Source of the DNA: an uncultured Alistipes sp.
Lineage (GTDB): Bacteria; Bacteroidota; Bacteroidia; Bacteroidales; Rikenellaceae
NCBI GenBank assembly: GCA_900545315.1
Contig: UQYM01000005.1
Span: forward strand, 1-64,000
Reading direction: 5' to 3'
DNA: 64,000 nt
The translations under genes and the position numbers were made by a program. The notes under the pieces were generated by a model, which was given only the letters and a program-made list of their open reading frames with translations, ran no database searches and was not told the DNA's origin. Of this stretch, positions 1-8,543 are shown piece after piece; position 1 is the first letter of the stretch; each line of letters starts with the position of its first letter.

Positions 1-1
1 A

Positions 2-778
2 AAACTGAGTATATTATTATTAATATTAAGTTTTAAACCTGTCTTTTCTCAAGTTTCCACAATTACATACGAGCTTACAGCAAGAAATTTGTCATTAGAA
101 GCAGTCAATTCATATCCCCAAAAGCTTATTAGTTATCAAAAAAATGACACGTTGTATCGAATTGTTGTAAGTACTTTTGGTGCATGGGAAGATACAATAA
201 AACGCAAAATAGTTATCAATGATAGATATATTAGAGATAAAAATTATCCTACAAATATCAAAAAATATCTCGAACCAACATTATTAACAAATTATAATCA
301 TCCTGAAATACAAAACATTGCAGACTCTATCATTAATCTAAAAGACTCTCTAACTATCGAAATAATAAAACATGCTTTGAAATATTCTTCAGGAAGAATA
401 GAATTTGATAATGAACTAGCACAAGAATTAGACAAAGGTACTTGTACTACCTTAAGCGTTAACACGATATTAGAGAGAGGCAAAGGCACTTGCAGTGAAT
501 ATTCAAATTTGTTCATCGCTTTAATGCGTAAAATTGGAATTCCTTGTCGTATGGCAGTAGGTATGGTTTATATGCCCGAGAAGAATTTTCAAGGTAGTCA
601 TGCATGGGCAGAATGTTATATTGATAACTATGGTTGGATAGCTGTAGATCCACAAAACGGCTTTATGTGGTTTCCTCCAGTTGTAATTAAATTATTTCAT
701 GGTAAAGATTTTATTGATTGCAATATAAAAACTTTACCTGATATGTATCCTGTAAATATAAAAATCTTGGAATACTAA
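2..778 (+). CDS. Transglutaminase-like secreted protein, 5' end outside window
   Basis: The reading frame is open from base 2 to the stop at 776-778. The first codons encode a hydrophobic stretch ending in VFSQ that looks like a signal peptide, so the true start lies just upstream of the window. The C-terminal half has the transglutaminase-like (papain-fold) core: GTCSEYSN with the nucleophile Cys codon at 491, SHAWAEC with His at 599, and VDPQNG with Asp at 647, a complete Cys-His-Asp triad. Such bacterial proteins are usually exported cysteine peptidases or amidases rather than crosslinkers. The substrate cannot be told. The coding region is AT-rich like the rest of the first 10 kb. A 46-bp palindrome follows the stop. 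Confidence 0.8.
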   Translation, partial: KLSILLLILSFKPVFSQVSTITYELTARNLSLEAVNSYPQKLISYQKNDTLYRIVVSTFGAWEDTIKRKIVINDRYIRDKNYPTNIKKYLEPTLLTNYNHPEIQNIADSIINLKDSLTIEIIKHALKYSSGRIEFDNELAQELDKGTCTTLSVNTILERGKGTCSEYSNLFIALMRKIGIPCRMAVGMVYMPEKNFQGSHAWAECYIDNYGWIAVDPQNGFMWFPPVVIKLFHGKDFIDCNIKTLPDMYPVNIKILEY

Positions 779-785
779 CATAAAT

Positions 786-831
786 CCTGTTTGTAGAATT
801 AAACATGCGCATATTTAATTTTACCAACAGG
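786..831. repeat. 46-bp palindrome matching the end of the IS982 element
   Basis: A near-perfect inverted repeat centred on ATGCGCAT, with three mismatched pairs. It aligns without gaps to the left end of the IS982-family element at 8546-8591, and most positions agree, including GCATATTTAATT. It could be a solo IS end or a small non-autonomous relic. It could also serve as a transcription terminator for the transglutaminase-like gene. Confidence 0.65.
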
Positions 832-889
832 TTATCTTTATATACCTGACACATGCATTCGGTGCATCAAAAACCTAAACTTACCAACT

Positions 890-2959
890 ATGAATGATTT
901 GAGAACCCACTTATCAAGACTCTACAGCATATTTTTTCTCTCGCTTTATCTTCTCGGATTTTCAAACACACTCAATGCCCAAAACACAGCTCATCTCGAC
1001 AACATTGTAGACGTCACCCAATGGATCAACGTTCATTTCGACAAGGGCAAGCTTCCCCCCTTTGCATTCCGATACAATAACATCAACTCTCAAAACTTTA
1101 TCACTCACTGGAAATATAACTGTGAAGAACTCTCTACCTCCACTCCAAAAACCATCCAAAAGTTGATCACGTATCAAGACCCAATTTCAGGACTCAAAAT
1201 CGAATGTACTGTTACTGGTTTCAAAGAATTCAATGCTGTGGAATGGGTTATACGACTAACAAACACTTCTAAGACAAACACTCCGATTATGGATGAATTC
1301 AAGGTTTTGAATCAAACATATGAAAGTCGTAAAAAAGGAGCATTCACTTTGTTGCATGCACGAGGCAGCTGTGGTTCAAAAGCGGATTTTATGGTTTCTA
1401 TTGATACGCTAACATCCTCTCCTTTACATATGGCACCTCAAGGTGGACGCTCCTCCGACAATACGGCACTGCCGTTTTTCAATCTAATGGCACCTGGACA
1501 ACAAAGTGGAGTACTGGTCGCTGTAGGTTGGACTGGAGGCTGGCAGGCAGACCTGGTTGTCTCGAGCAACGAGACAGTCTCTCTGCATTCAGGTATGGAA
1601 CGCTTCCGACTTTATCTCCAACCTGGTGAAACAATCCGTACTCCGATGATCTGCTTGATGTTCTGGGAAGGGAATCACTTCATGCAAGGACAGAATAAAT
1701 TCCGTCGCTTCCAACAAGCTTACCACAGCCGACACATTGACGGAAAACCGGTACGCTACCCCTATGCCAGCGGATTCCCTGCCTACGGCCCCAAACCCTG
1801 TACCGAAGGCGGTTGCCTGACCGAGGAAATAGATATCGCCCTGATGAGACGTTACAAACAGTTCGACATCCTGCCTGAATGCTTCTGGCTGGATGCTGGC
1901 TGGTATACCGACAGTGGAGCGCCTGTTTACGACTGGTGCGACTGTGTAGGAAGTTGGACTCCCGACTCCACGCGCTATCCCCGCGGATTGAAGCCGGTTG
2001 CCGAGGAGGCCCACCGCCTAGGTGCAAAATTCCTGCTGTGGTTTGAACCCGAACGGGTCAGCCGGGGATCGTGGCTGGCCGTACAACACCCCGAATGGCT
2101 GCTTCACTCCCCGATCCGCAACTCGGCACTGCTCGATCTGGGCAACCCCGAAGCCCTCCACTGGTTACAAAATCATGTAGGCGACATGATCGAAGAGGTG
2201 GGTATCGACATCTATCGACAAGACTTTAACCATCCTGGCAAACCGTTCTGGGAAGCCAACGAAGAACCTGACCGAATCGGCATGATGGAAATCCGTCATA
2301 TTGAAGGGCTGTATGCATTTTGGGACTATCTGTTGGATCGATTCCCTAATTTGTTGATAGACAACTGTGCGGCAGGTGGACGACGAATTGACCTGGAAAT
2401 GATGTCGCGCAGCGTCCCTCTCTGGCGGACCGATTACCAATACGACGAACCCACTGGCAAGCAGGGTCATTTCTACGGACTAAGTTTCTTCTTAGCACAA
2501 CATGGCTCAGGAATTTCAGATACAGACAATTACTCGGTCCGGTCAAATATGGGTGCATGTCAAGTCTCTAACTTCGATATTACCACGAACAGACTCAGTT
2601 TACCCGACATTCAACAAGCCATTGCTACATTCAAAAAATATCGTCATTATTATCTCGAAGATTATTACCCATTAACCGGCATTATTGACGCTTTTTCCGA
2701 CAAAATCTGGATAGCATACCAAATGCATTGTCCTTCGGATAATTCAGGTATTGTGATGGCTTTTCGCCGTCCTGAATCCAATGTGGACCGCATCAAAGTA
2801 TATCTGCAAGGTATCGATCCTGGGAAAATCTATAATCTGTATAATGACAACACTAAACACACTCAATGTATTTCCGGTCGTCAACTTGCCGAAGGTTTTT
2901 ATCTGAACATTCCACAAGCCCGGGGTTCTTTGCTGTTGCATTATCAATGCATTGAATGA
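890..2959 (+). CDS. GH36 family alpha-galactosidase-type glycoside hydrolase
   Basis: A 689-residue protein with an N-terminal signal peptide ending near residue 31 (TLNAQ), so it acts in the periplasm or at the surface. The N-terminal beta-sandwich is followed by a TIM barrel carrying GH36/clan GH-D landmarks: LLWFEPERV, IYRQDFN with the expected nucleophile Asp445, DNCAAGGRRID, and LWRTDYQ with the expected acid/base Asp515. The 70-residue spacing of the two acids fits the family. GH36 enzymes are retaining and mostly act on alpha-galactosides; some members act on alpha-N-acetylgalactosaminides. The middle of the gene (about 1.69-2.45 kb) is much richer in GC than its two ends. A GH97 enzyme lies 1.1 kb downstream. 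Confidence 0.88.
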   Translation: MNDLRTHLSRLYSIFFLSLYLLGFSNTLNAQNTAHLDNIVDVTQWINVHFDKGKLPPFAFRYNNINSQNFITHWKYNCEELSTSTPKTIQKLITYQDPISGLKIECTVTGFKEFNAVEWVIRLTNTSKTNTPIMDEFKVLNQTYESRKKGAFTLLHARGSCGSKADFMVSIDTLTSSPLHMAPQGGRSSDNTALPFFNLMAPGQQSGVLVAVGWTGGWQADLVVSSNETVSLHSGMERFRLYLQPGETIRTPMICLMFWEGNHFMQGQNKFRRFQQAYHSRHIDGKPVRYPYASGFPAYGPKPCTEGGCLTEEIDIALMRRYKQFDILPECFWLDAGWYTDSGAPVYDWCDCVGSWTPDSTRYPRGLKPVAEEAHRLGAKFLLWFEPERVSRGSWLAVQHPEWLLHSPIRNSALLDLGNPEALHWLQNHVGDMIEEVGIDIYRQDFNHPGKPFWEANEEPDRIGMMEIRHIEGLYAFWDYLLDRFPNLLIDNCAAGGRRIDLEMMSRSVPLWRTDYQYDEPTGKQGHFYGLSFFLAQHGSGISDTDNYSVRSNMGACQVSNFDITTNRLSLPDIQQAIATFKKYRHYYLEDYYPLTGIIDAFSDKIWIAYQMHCPSDNSGIVMAFRRPESNVDRIKVYLQGIDPGKIYNLYNDNTKHTQCISGRQLAEGFYLNIPQARGSLLLHYQCIE

Positions 2960-2967
2960 ATTTATTA

Positions 2968-3381
2968 CTAAACTAAAGATTTAGCAAAAGTCACCGTCCT
3001 CTTCACGCACGTAACACAGATACATCTCCCGCTTAGCTGTATTAATTTCCGGCGGCAACGATTCAGACGAAAGCCCACCGAGGCAAAGACGACACCCGAA
3101 GCCCCCACGGTCGGGGTATCAGTGCTGGTGATCAGCGCAGCCAGCAACGCCACCCCGTAGAGCGAAGCTGCTACCACCAAGGGGTGATCGGAACGAAACT
3201 GCCACACCACGTACACCGACAAACAGTTACCCAACAGATGAAACAGGTTAGCATGAAAAAACATATACACTACATAGCACCATAGGGGTCCTCCATTCAC
3301 GGCCCCCACCCGATCCGGCGATACGGGTAGTAGGTAAAAAACCAACAGCAAGGCTATGAGCGGGATTCTGAACTGTTGCAT
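2968..3381 (-). pseudogene. Truncated rhomboid-family intramembrane protease
   Basis: 137 codons. Residues 41-52 (FFHANLFHLLGN) carry the rhomboid H-N-x-x-H motif with His43, Asn45 and His48, and residues 93-96 are GASG with the expected catalytic Ser95. After residue 103 the sequence turns basic and cysteine-rich, unlike a membrane segment, and the helix that should carry the catalytic His is absent. A different frame over the last 100 bases reads a more ordinary acidic protein tail (ending REEDGDFC), which suggests a frameshift or a fusion to the tail of another gene. The start overlaps the upstream 159-residue gene by 28 bases, so the pair was probably translationally coupled. Known rhomboids need both Ser and His, so proteolysis is unlikely. 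Confidence 0.65.
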
Positions 3382-3833
3382 TGTTTACGGCATTTTCGGA
3401 TGTGATGCATGATCACAATGGCGCTACATGGTGTCATGTAAAAGGAGGGAGCTGGCTGCTCAACCACCATCTGCACTACTTCTGCTAATGGTAATTGTCG
3501 ATAAGAAGGACGTTCTCTGAGTTGGCGCACACGCCGATATATCTCACGGAACATAATTCGCTTGTTGCGTATCATACCATCCAGCCTGTTCCCTTGATCC
3601 ATGCTTGATATGACACGCATAGCTCGCTCCGGAGAGACCCAAAATCTCGATGATGGGGAGTTCACTACTCGATACATAACTTCTCTTAATTGGATGGGAC
3701 CGGAGCTCTGTGCAATCTGACGACGATAGGCGTTCAATAAGTCACGATCACGTTCGGAACGATATTCGAAAATCCTGCGTATCGGCATGTAAAACAACTT
3801 GATACACAAAATTACCAATACTGAAGAGAACAA
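3354..3833 (-). CDS. Hypothetical membrane-anchored protein upstream of rhomboid remnant
   Basis: 159 residues: one N-terminal hydrophobic segment (about 2-17), then a strongly basic, Arg-rich soluble part, and a Cys-containing C-terminus. I do not recognise a family. It overlaps the start of the rhomboid remnant, which implies a two-gene transcript. Start ATG at 3833. Because its partner is broken, this gene may be losing function too. Confidence 0.5.
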   Translation of the reverse strand: MFSSVLVILCIKLFYMPIRRIFEYRSERDRDLLNAYRRQIAQSSGPIQLREVMYRVVNSPSSRFWVSPERAMRVISSMDQGNRLDGMIRNKRIMFREIYRRVRQLRERPSYRQLPLAEVVQMVVEQPAPSFYMTPCSAIVIMHHIRKCRKQCNSSESRS

Positions 3834-3914
3834 AGATTACGGACCACATGATTTGTATTCACTCTATATTATCCTTAATTCGAAAAAAACTCCATATTTA
3901 ACTATTGATACGTG

Positions 3915-3944
3915 TTGTGATTTGCTGTAAAAATTCTATCTTTG
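3915..3944 (+). promoter_or_regulatory. Bacteroidetes-type promoter for the GH97 gene
   Basis: TTG at 3915-3917, 19-base spacer, then TATCTTTG at 3937-3944, matching the primary sigma promoter form of Bacteroidetes. Transcription would start near 3951, leaving a 5' leader of about 155 bases before the GH97 start. Confidence 0.6.
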
Positions 3945-4106
3945 ATTGATAGGGATATAAAATACACATATGCGTGTGTATGTCTATTTTGCGGTCATTT
4001 GTCATTCAAAACCAAACAAATTTCGAACTCTCACCGAGGGGCATCATATGATTTTCATATTGTTCATTTTATTAACCAAAAGTAAAAAACTTAATTTTAA
4101 TTAATA

Positions 4107-6119
4107 ATGAAATCTATTTTGTTTAAAGCAGCTAAAATTTTCACACTATTCCTTATTTTCTACAACTTTCCGTGTAAAACAGAAGCACAAGAGTTTTACA
4201 CATTTAAGTCGCCTGATGGCCGTTTAAGTGCGGAAATCACATTAGGCAATGACATACGCTTTTCACTCAAACATGATAACACCCAAATTCTTGCACCTTC
4301 TGTAATTGGTATGAAATTGAGTGACGGCCAGATATTAGGCAAAAATCCTAAATTACAAAAAATTTTCACCTCCAATTGTGATGAGACGGTTCCTGCCATT
4401 TTCTATAAAAAGAGTGAAATAAAAGATCAGTTTCATGAAGTCCATTTTCAGTTTCGTAATAGTTACGGATTGACTTTTCGTCTGTATAATGACGGGTTTG
4501 CATATCGTTTTACCACTAATATAAAGGACAGTATCATTGTGCATAACGAGATTGCGCAATACCAATTTTCCCAAAACTATCCTGTATGGGTTTCTTATGT
4601 CAAGGATTCTGAACACAAAAGCATTGAGCAGCAATTTTTCAGCTCATTCGAAAATCAATATACTCATGATAAACTTTCCAATATTGACAGTACCCGATTA
4701 ATCTTCCTCCCCTGTTTAGTCGAATTGAATAACGGCAAGAAACTGTGCATCACTGAGTCTGATCTAGAGAATTATCCGGGTATGTTTTTAAAGCGAACTC
4801 AAAGCACATCCATGCAATCTTTTTTTGCTCCTTTTCCCAAAACCACTCAATATGACACCCGGCATATACTAGTACAGGATAGGGAAAACTATATCGCTAA
4901 AACATCCGGAACTCGCTCTTTCCCATGGCGGATCTTCATTGTAACCGACAATGACAAGGACCTAACCAATAACGATATGGTGTATCGTTTGGCGTCTCCT
5001 TGTCGAATTCAGGATATTTCTTGGATAAAGCCAGGTAAGGCGGCATGGGAATGGTGGAGCCAAATTAATCTTTCAGGGGTTGATTTCCGCGCGGGGAAAA
5101 ATAATGACACGTACCGTTATTTTATCGATTTTGCTGCAGAAAATGGTATCGAATATGTAGTTATAGACGGTGGATGGTACGATCAGGAAAAAGGTGATAT
5201 TTTCAAATCTATTCCTGAAATTGATATTCCCGATTTGGTTAATTACGGAAAAAGTAAAGGAGTCGATATTATTCTGTGGGTTGGTTACTCACCTTTCGAA
5301 CGCAATTTGGGGAAAGCTATTCAGTACTATGCCGATATGGGTGTGCGCGGTTTTAAAGTGGATTTTATGGATCGGGACGATCAGCAAACTATCAACTTTT
5401 TATATAAGGCCGCAGCATTATGTGCAGAACATCATATGTTACTGGATTACCATGGAACGTGTAAACCTGCCGGTATTCAACGAACCTATCCAAATGTCAT
5501 GAATTTTGAAGGTGTCAATGGGCTAGAACAAGTTAAATGGATGCCTGGGTCATCTCTCGATCAGGTAGTGTATGATGTAACTATACCATTTATCCGTATG
5601 GTCGCCGGTCCGATGGACTATACACCTGGAGCTATGCGTAATGCGACAAGACAATGTTATATGCCGATATATTGGGATCCTATGAGCCAAGGGACACGTT
5701 GTAGGCAATTAGCTGCATACGTAATTTTTGAGGCCCCTCTAAACATGCTGTGCGACAGTCCAACATCTTATAACGCAGAGCAGGAATGTCTGCATTTTAT
5801 AGCCAAGATACCTACGATTTGGAATGAAACCGTTGCATTGCAAGGGAAAGTAGGTGAATATGTGGCGATTGCCAGACGTTCTGGTTCCGAATGGTATCTT
5901 GGTGCAATGACCGATTGGAGCGCTCGTACACTGATACTAAATTTATCTTTTTTACCTGAAGGCAACTGGAAAGCAGAAATTTTTAAAGACGGCATTAATG
6001 CTGATAGAACTGCATGTGATTACAGCAAGGAGATTATCGATATCCCTTCTAATCGCAATATACAAGTAACCATGGCACCAGGGGGCGGATTTGCCATGAG
6101 AATTTATCGTTCTAATTAG
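4107..6119 (+). CDS. GH97 glycoside hydrolase, probable retaining alpha-galactosidase
   Basis: 670 residues with a signal peptide ending in TEAQE near residue 28. The N-terminal GH97 beta-sandwich (FYTFKSPDGRL start), central barrel (AAWEWWSQINLSG) and C-terminal domain are all present and of normal length. GH97 splits into inverting alpha-glucosidases (SusB type, Glu base) and retaining alpha-galactosidases with an Asp nucleophile on strand 4. This protein has KVDFMDRDD with Asp419 at that place and NFEGVNG with Glu468 as the likely acid, so the retaining alpha-galactosidase type is favoured. It probably shares substrates with the GH36 enzyme upstream. No SusC/SusD pair lies in the window, so this is not a full polysaccharide utilisation locus. 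Confidence 0.85.
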   Translation: MKSILFKAAKIFTLFLIFYNFPCKTEAQEFYTFKSPDGRLSAEITLGNDIRFSLKHDNTQILAPSVIGMKLSDGQILGKNPKLQKIFTSNCDETVPAIFYKKSEIKDQFHEVHFQFRNSYGLTFRLYNDGFAYRFTTNIKDSIIVHNEIAQYQFSQNYPVWVSYVKDSEHKSIEQQFFSSFENQYTHDKLSNIDSTRLIFLPCLVELNNGKKLCITESDLENYPGMFLKRTQSTSMQSFFAPFPKTTQYDTRHILVQDRENYIAKTSGTRSFPWRIFIVTDNDKDLTNNDMVYRLASPCRIQDISWIKPGKAAWEWWSQINLSGVDFRAGKNNDTYRYFIDFAAENGIEYVVIDGGWYDQEKGDIFKSIPEIDIPDLVNYGKSKGVDIILWVGYSPFERNLGKAIQYYADMGVRGFKVDFMDRDDQQTINFLYKAAALCAEHHMLLDYHGTCKPAGIQRTYPNVMNFEGVNGLEQVKWMPGSSLDQVVYDVTIPFIRMVAGPMDYTPGAMRNATRQCYMPIYWDPMSQGTRCRQLAAYVIFEAPLNMLCDSPTSYNAEQECLHFIAKIPTIWNETVALQGKVGEYVAIARRSGSEWYLGAMTDWSARTLILNLSFLPEGNWKAEIFKDGINADRTACDYSKEIIDIPSNRNIQVTMAPGGGFAMRIYRSN

Positions 6120-6243
6120 ATAGTACTCGAATTTATTTTAACAAAAGTTTGAATTTCTTACTTGTATAATATTAGTAAAAGCTCTATTTTAGCATTAAAA
6201 TTACGCATAATTATTCGTATTAAGATTGATTATCATTCTAACA

Positions 6244-6627
6244 ATGAGTCTATTATATAAGATAGTCTGGAAACTGTCAGGAGTATTTATACTGTTTTCT
6301 GGAGTCTTAGGTGTAAAAGCGAGTGACACATTGAAGGGTAATATTATCCCTCAATATAATTCAATCATAATTTCTGCGAGCACTTCCCAAAATTGTTATC
6401 AAGGTGAAGTTTTATCAATTATTTCTACGCTTCAGGCTGCATATTTGGTAGATATACAAAACAATATACGACTGCTTAACGGCAACTCTGTACATCCTAC
6501 TATCTATTTGTTCGCAAACGTAGGGTTGTCTAAACCATGTTTGGGCAAGTTATTATGCCAGACAGGCTATTTAATGTACTTCAATCATGACGGAGACTAT
6601 CTGCGTTTTAAATCACTATTGATTTAA
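6244..6627 (+). CDS. Hypothetical secreted protein
   Basis: 127 residues from the ATG at 6244 (an upstream ATG at 6226 only adds hydrophobic residues). Residues 1-28 look like a signal peptide ending GVKASD. The mature part is short and Cys-containing, and I recognise no family. The region is very AT-rich and shows no coding hallmark beyond the open frame and signal peptide, so this may be a decayed gene. It lies between GH97 and the OadB pair, on the same strand. Confidence 0.35.
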   Translation: MSLLYKIVWKLSGVFILFSGVLGVKASDTLKGNIIPQYNSIIISASTSQNCYQGEVLSIISTLQAAYLVDIQNNIRLLNGNSVHPTIYLFANVGLSKPCLGKLLCQTGYLMYFNHDGDYLRFKSLLI

Positions 6628-6799
6628 CTGATATTTTCCGAGCATTTTTTCATTGACAGTCCCTTCCTTCAAATGCTAGTCAAAGTGAGTACTTGTTAGA
6701 TGTGCTGTTTATTGACTTGCATAACTTCTTGCATTGAAGCAAATTGTATTTATTTGCAAAGTGTGGGTTATTTATTTTAATTTTTAATGAATTTATATC

Positions 6800-7138
6800 A
6801 TGACACTTTGGAATATCATCCATGAAACATTGATAATGATGGGATTTACTTTTGGGGTGGGTATTGCGTTTGCGTATTTATTGAAATTGTTGACACTGTT
6901 TTTCAACTATACCAATAAAGAAGAAATTTCCGCAACCATTTGGCATTTCCGCATCAAAGCTCGAGCATACCGTATGGCCATGAGTCATGCATATTCTACA
7001 AATTGGGATAAAAAACTAGTTAATACAATTACTACAGATCCTAAAGAGCGTGAAGCATATATTCGCTCAATGGATAATTTGATTGAGTTTCACTGTGGTA
7101 ACCGTAATCTTCCCAAACAGAACCAACAAAAGGATTAA
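6800..7138 (+). CDS. Small membrane protein, possible OadG-like partner of OadB
   Basis: 112 residues: one strong N-terminal transmembrane segment (about 10-36), then a charged cytoplasmic-type tail. It ends 23 bases before the oadB-like gene and must be co-transcribed. Na+-translocating decarboxylases have a small gamma subunit (OadG) with exactly one N-terminal membrane helix and a hydrophilic tail. Topology and position fit that role, but I cannot show sequence similarity. Confidence 0.5.
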   Translation: MTLWNIIHETLIMMGFTFGVGIAFAYLLKLLTLFFNYTNKEEISATIWHFRIKARAYRMAMSHAYSTNWDKKLVNTITTDPKEREAYIRSMDNLIEFHCGNRNLPKQNQQKD

Positions 7139-7161
7139 TCGTACAATAGACATTTGATATC

Positions 7162-8379
7162 ATGGAAAAATATGATCTAAATAATATATTTCAAGGTATT
7201 TCTACATTACTTGATTCCGATACGGCTATTATGTCTGCCCGTATTGTGCTGATGTTGCTCGGGATTTTGTTGGTTTATCTGGGACGCAAAGGAATACTAG
7301 AACCACTAGTGATGATCCCTATGGGATTGGGAATGGCTGCAGTCAACGCTGGGGTCTTGCTTTTCCCTGGAGGTGTTCATGGAAACCTTTTTCTTGATCC
7401 TATGGTAACAGATACCGATGAATTGATGAATATTCTCCAAATTGATTTTCTGCAGCCGATATACACATTCACTTTCAGTAACGGCTTGATTGCCTGTTTG
7501 ATTTTTATGGGTATAGGTACAATGCTGGATATTAATTTTTTGTTGGCAAAACCTTTGCAAAGTATGTTTTTGGCACTTTGTGCTGAATTAGGAACTTTTG
7601 CAATCGTTCCGATTGCCTATGCAATGGGGCTGAATGCCAATGACAGCGCGTCAATTGCTATGGTTGGTGGAGCTGATGGCCCTATGGTGCTGTTTACCTC
7701 GCTTAATCTGTCGAAAGAAATCTTCGTGCCGATTACCGTTGTTGCGTATCTTTATTTAGGACTGACTTACGGAGGTTATCCCTATTTGGTGCGTGCTCTA
7801 GTCCCACAGCGATTACGAGCCATCAAAATGAAAGCACCCAAAAAAACTCTGAAGCAGTATAGTCCTGCAACAAAAATCACTTTTGCGGTGTTAATGTGTG
7901 TGATATTGTGCTTGTTATTCCCGGTAGCTGCACCTCTGTTTTTTTCACTTTTCATTGGCGTTATTATTAAAGAATCGGGTTTGAAACATGTTTGTGATTT
8001 TATCAGCGGTCCAATGCTGTATGGTTCGACTTTTTTCTTGGGGATATTATTGGGAATCTTGTGTGATGCACATACACTGCTTGATCCGACTGTATTAAAA
8101 CTGTTAGTATTGGGTATTTTGGCCCTGTTAATATCTGGTATTGGCGGTATTTTAGGTGGTTATATCATGTATTTCATTAAGCGAGGTGATTTCAATCCAG
8201 TGATAGGTATTGCAGCTGTTAGCTGCGTACCGACTACGGCAAAAGTCGCTCAGAAGATCGTTTCTCATGACAATCCTTCATCTTTTATATTGGCAGACGC
8301 GTTAGGCGCAAATATTACTGGTGTGATTACTTCAGCGATCATTGCGGCAATTTACGTGACGGTATTCCCAATGCTTTAG
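7162..8379 (+). CDS. oadB: Na+-translocating decarboxylase beta subunit (OadB family)
   Basis: 405 residues, polytopic. Family hallmarks are GGADGP at 169-174 (Asp172, equivalent to the Na+-site Asp of OadB), conserved helices throughout, and the C-terminal DALGANITGVITSA segment, which matches the Asn/Gly/Ser region proposed to bind Na+. The OadB/MmdB/GcdB subunit couples decarboxylation of carboxybiotin to sodium export. No carboxyltransferase alpha subunit or biotin carrier is present in the window, so the partner subunits must be encoded elsewhere or the pair is a leftover. A strong terminator follows. Confidence 0.85.
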   Translation: MEKYDLNNIFQGISTLLDSDTAIMSARIVLMLLGILLVYLGRKGILEPLVMIPMGLGMAAVNAGVLLFPGGVHGNLFLDPMVTDTDELMNILQIDFLQPIYTFTFSNGLIACLIFMGIGTMLDINFLLAKPLQSMFLALCAELGTFAIVPIAYAMGLNANDSASIAMVGGADGPMVLFTSLNLSKEIFVPITVVAYLYLGLTYGGYPYLVRALVPQRLRAIKMKAPKKTLKQYSPATKITFAVLMCVILCLLFPVAAPLFFSLFIGVIIKESGLKHVCDFISGPMLYGSTFFLGILLGILCDAHTLLDPTVLKLLVLGILALLISGIGGILGGYIMYFIKRGDFNPVIGIAAVSCVPTTAKVAQKIVSHDNPSSFILADALGANITGVITSAIIAAIYVTVFPML

Positions 8380-8428
8380 ATCCTGATTGAGAGTTCTATC
8401 TAAATATATGAGCCATTGCAATATATGT

Positions 8429-8468
8429 AACGAACAAAGAGCTAATATAAGGCTCTTTGTTCGTTTTT
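8429..8468 (+). terminator. Rho-independent terminator after oadB
   Basis: Perfect stem AACGAACAAAGAGC / GCTCTTTGTTCGTT with a 9-base loop and a T-run, 49 bases after the oadB stop. Confidence 0.9.
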
Positions 8469-8543
8469 GAAGTTTTTAACATGGAAAATTTTGAATAGTA
8501 GAAAATTAGCCAACTAATTCGCAATAATGTGATTGAATTAGTT

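Noticed and set aside
890..8379. A complete polysaccharide utilisation locus
   Set aside because: No SusC/SusD pair, no hybrid two-component system or sigma/anti-sigma pair is present; only two hydrolases are seen.
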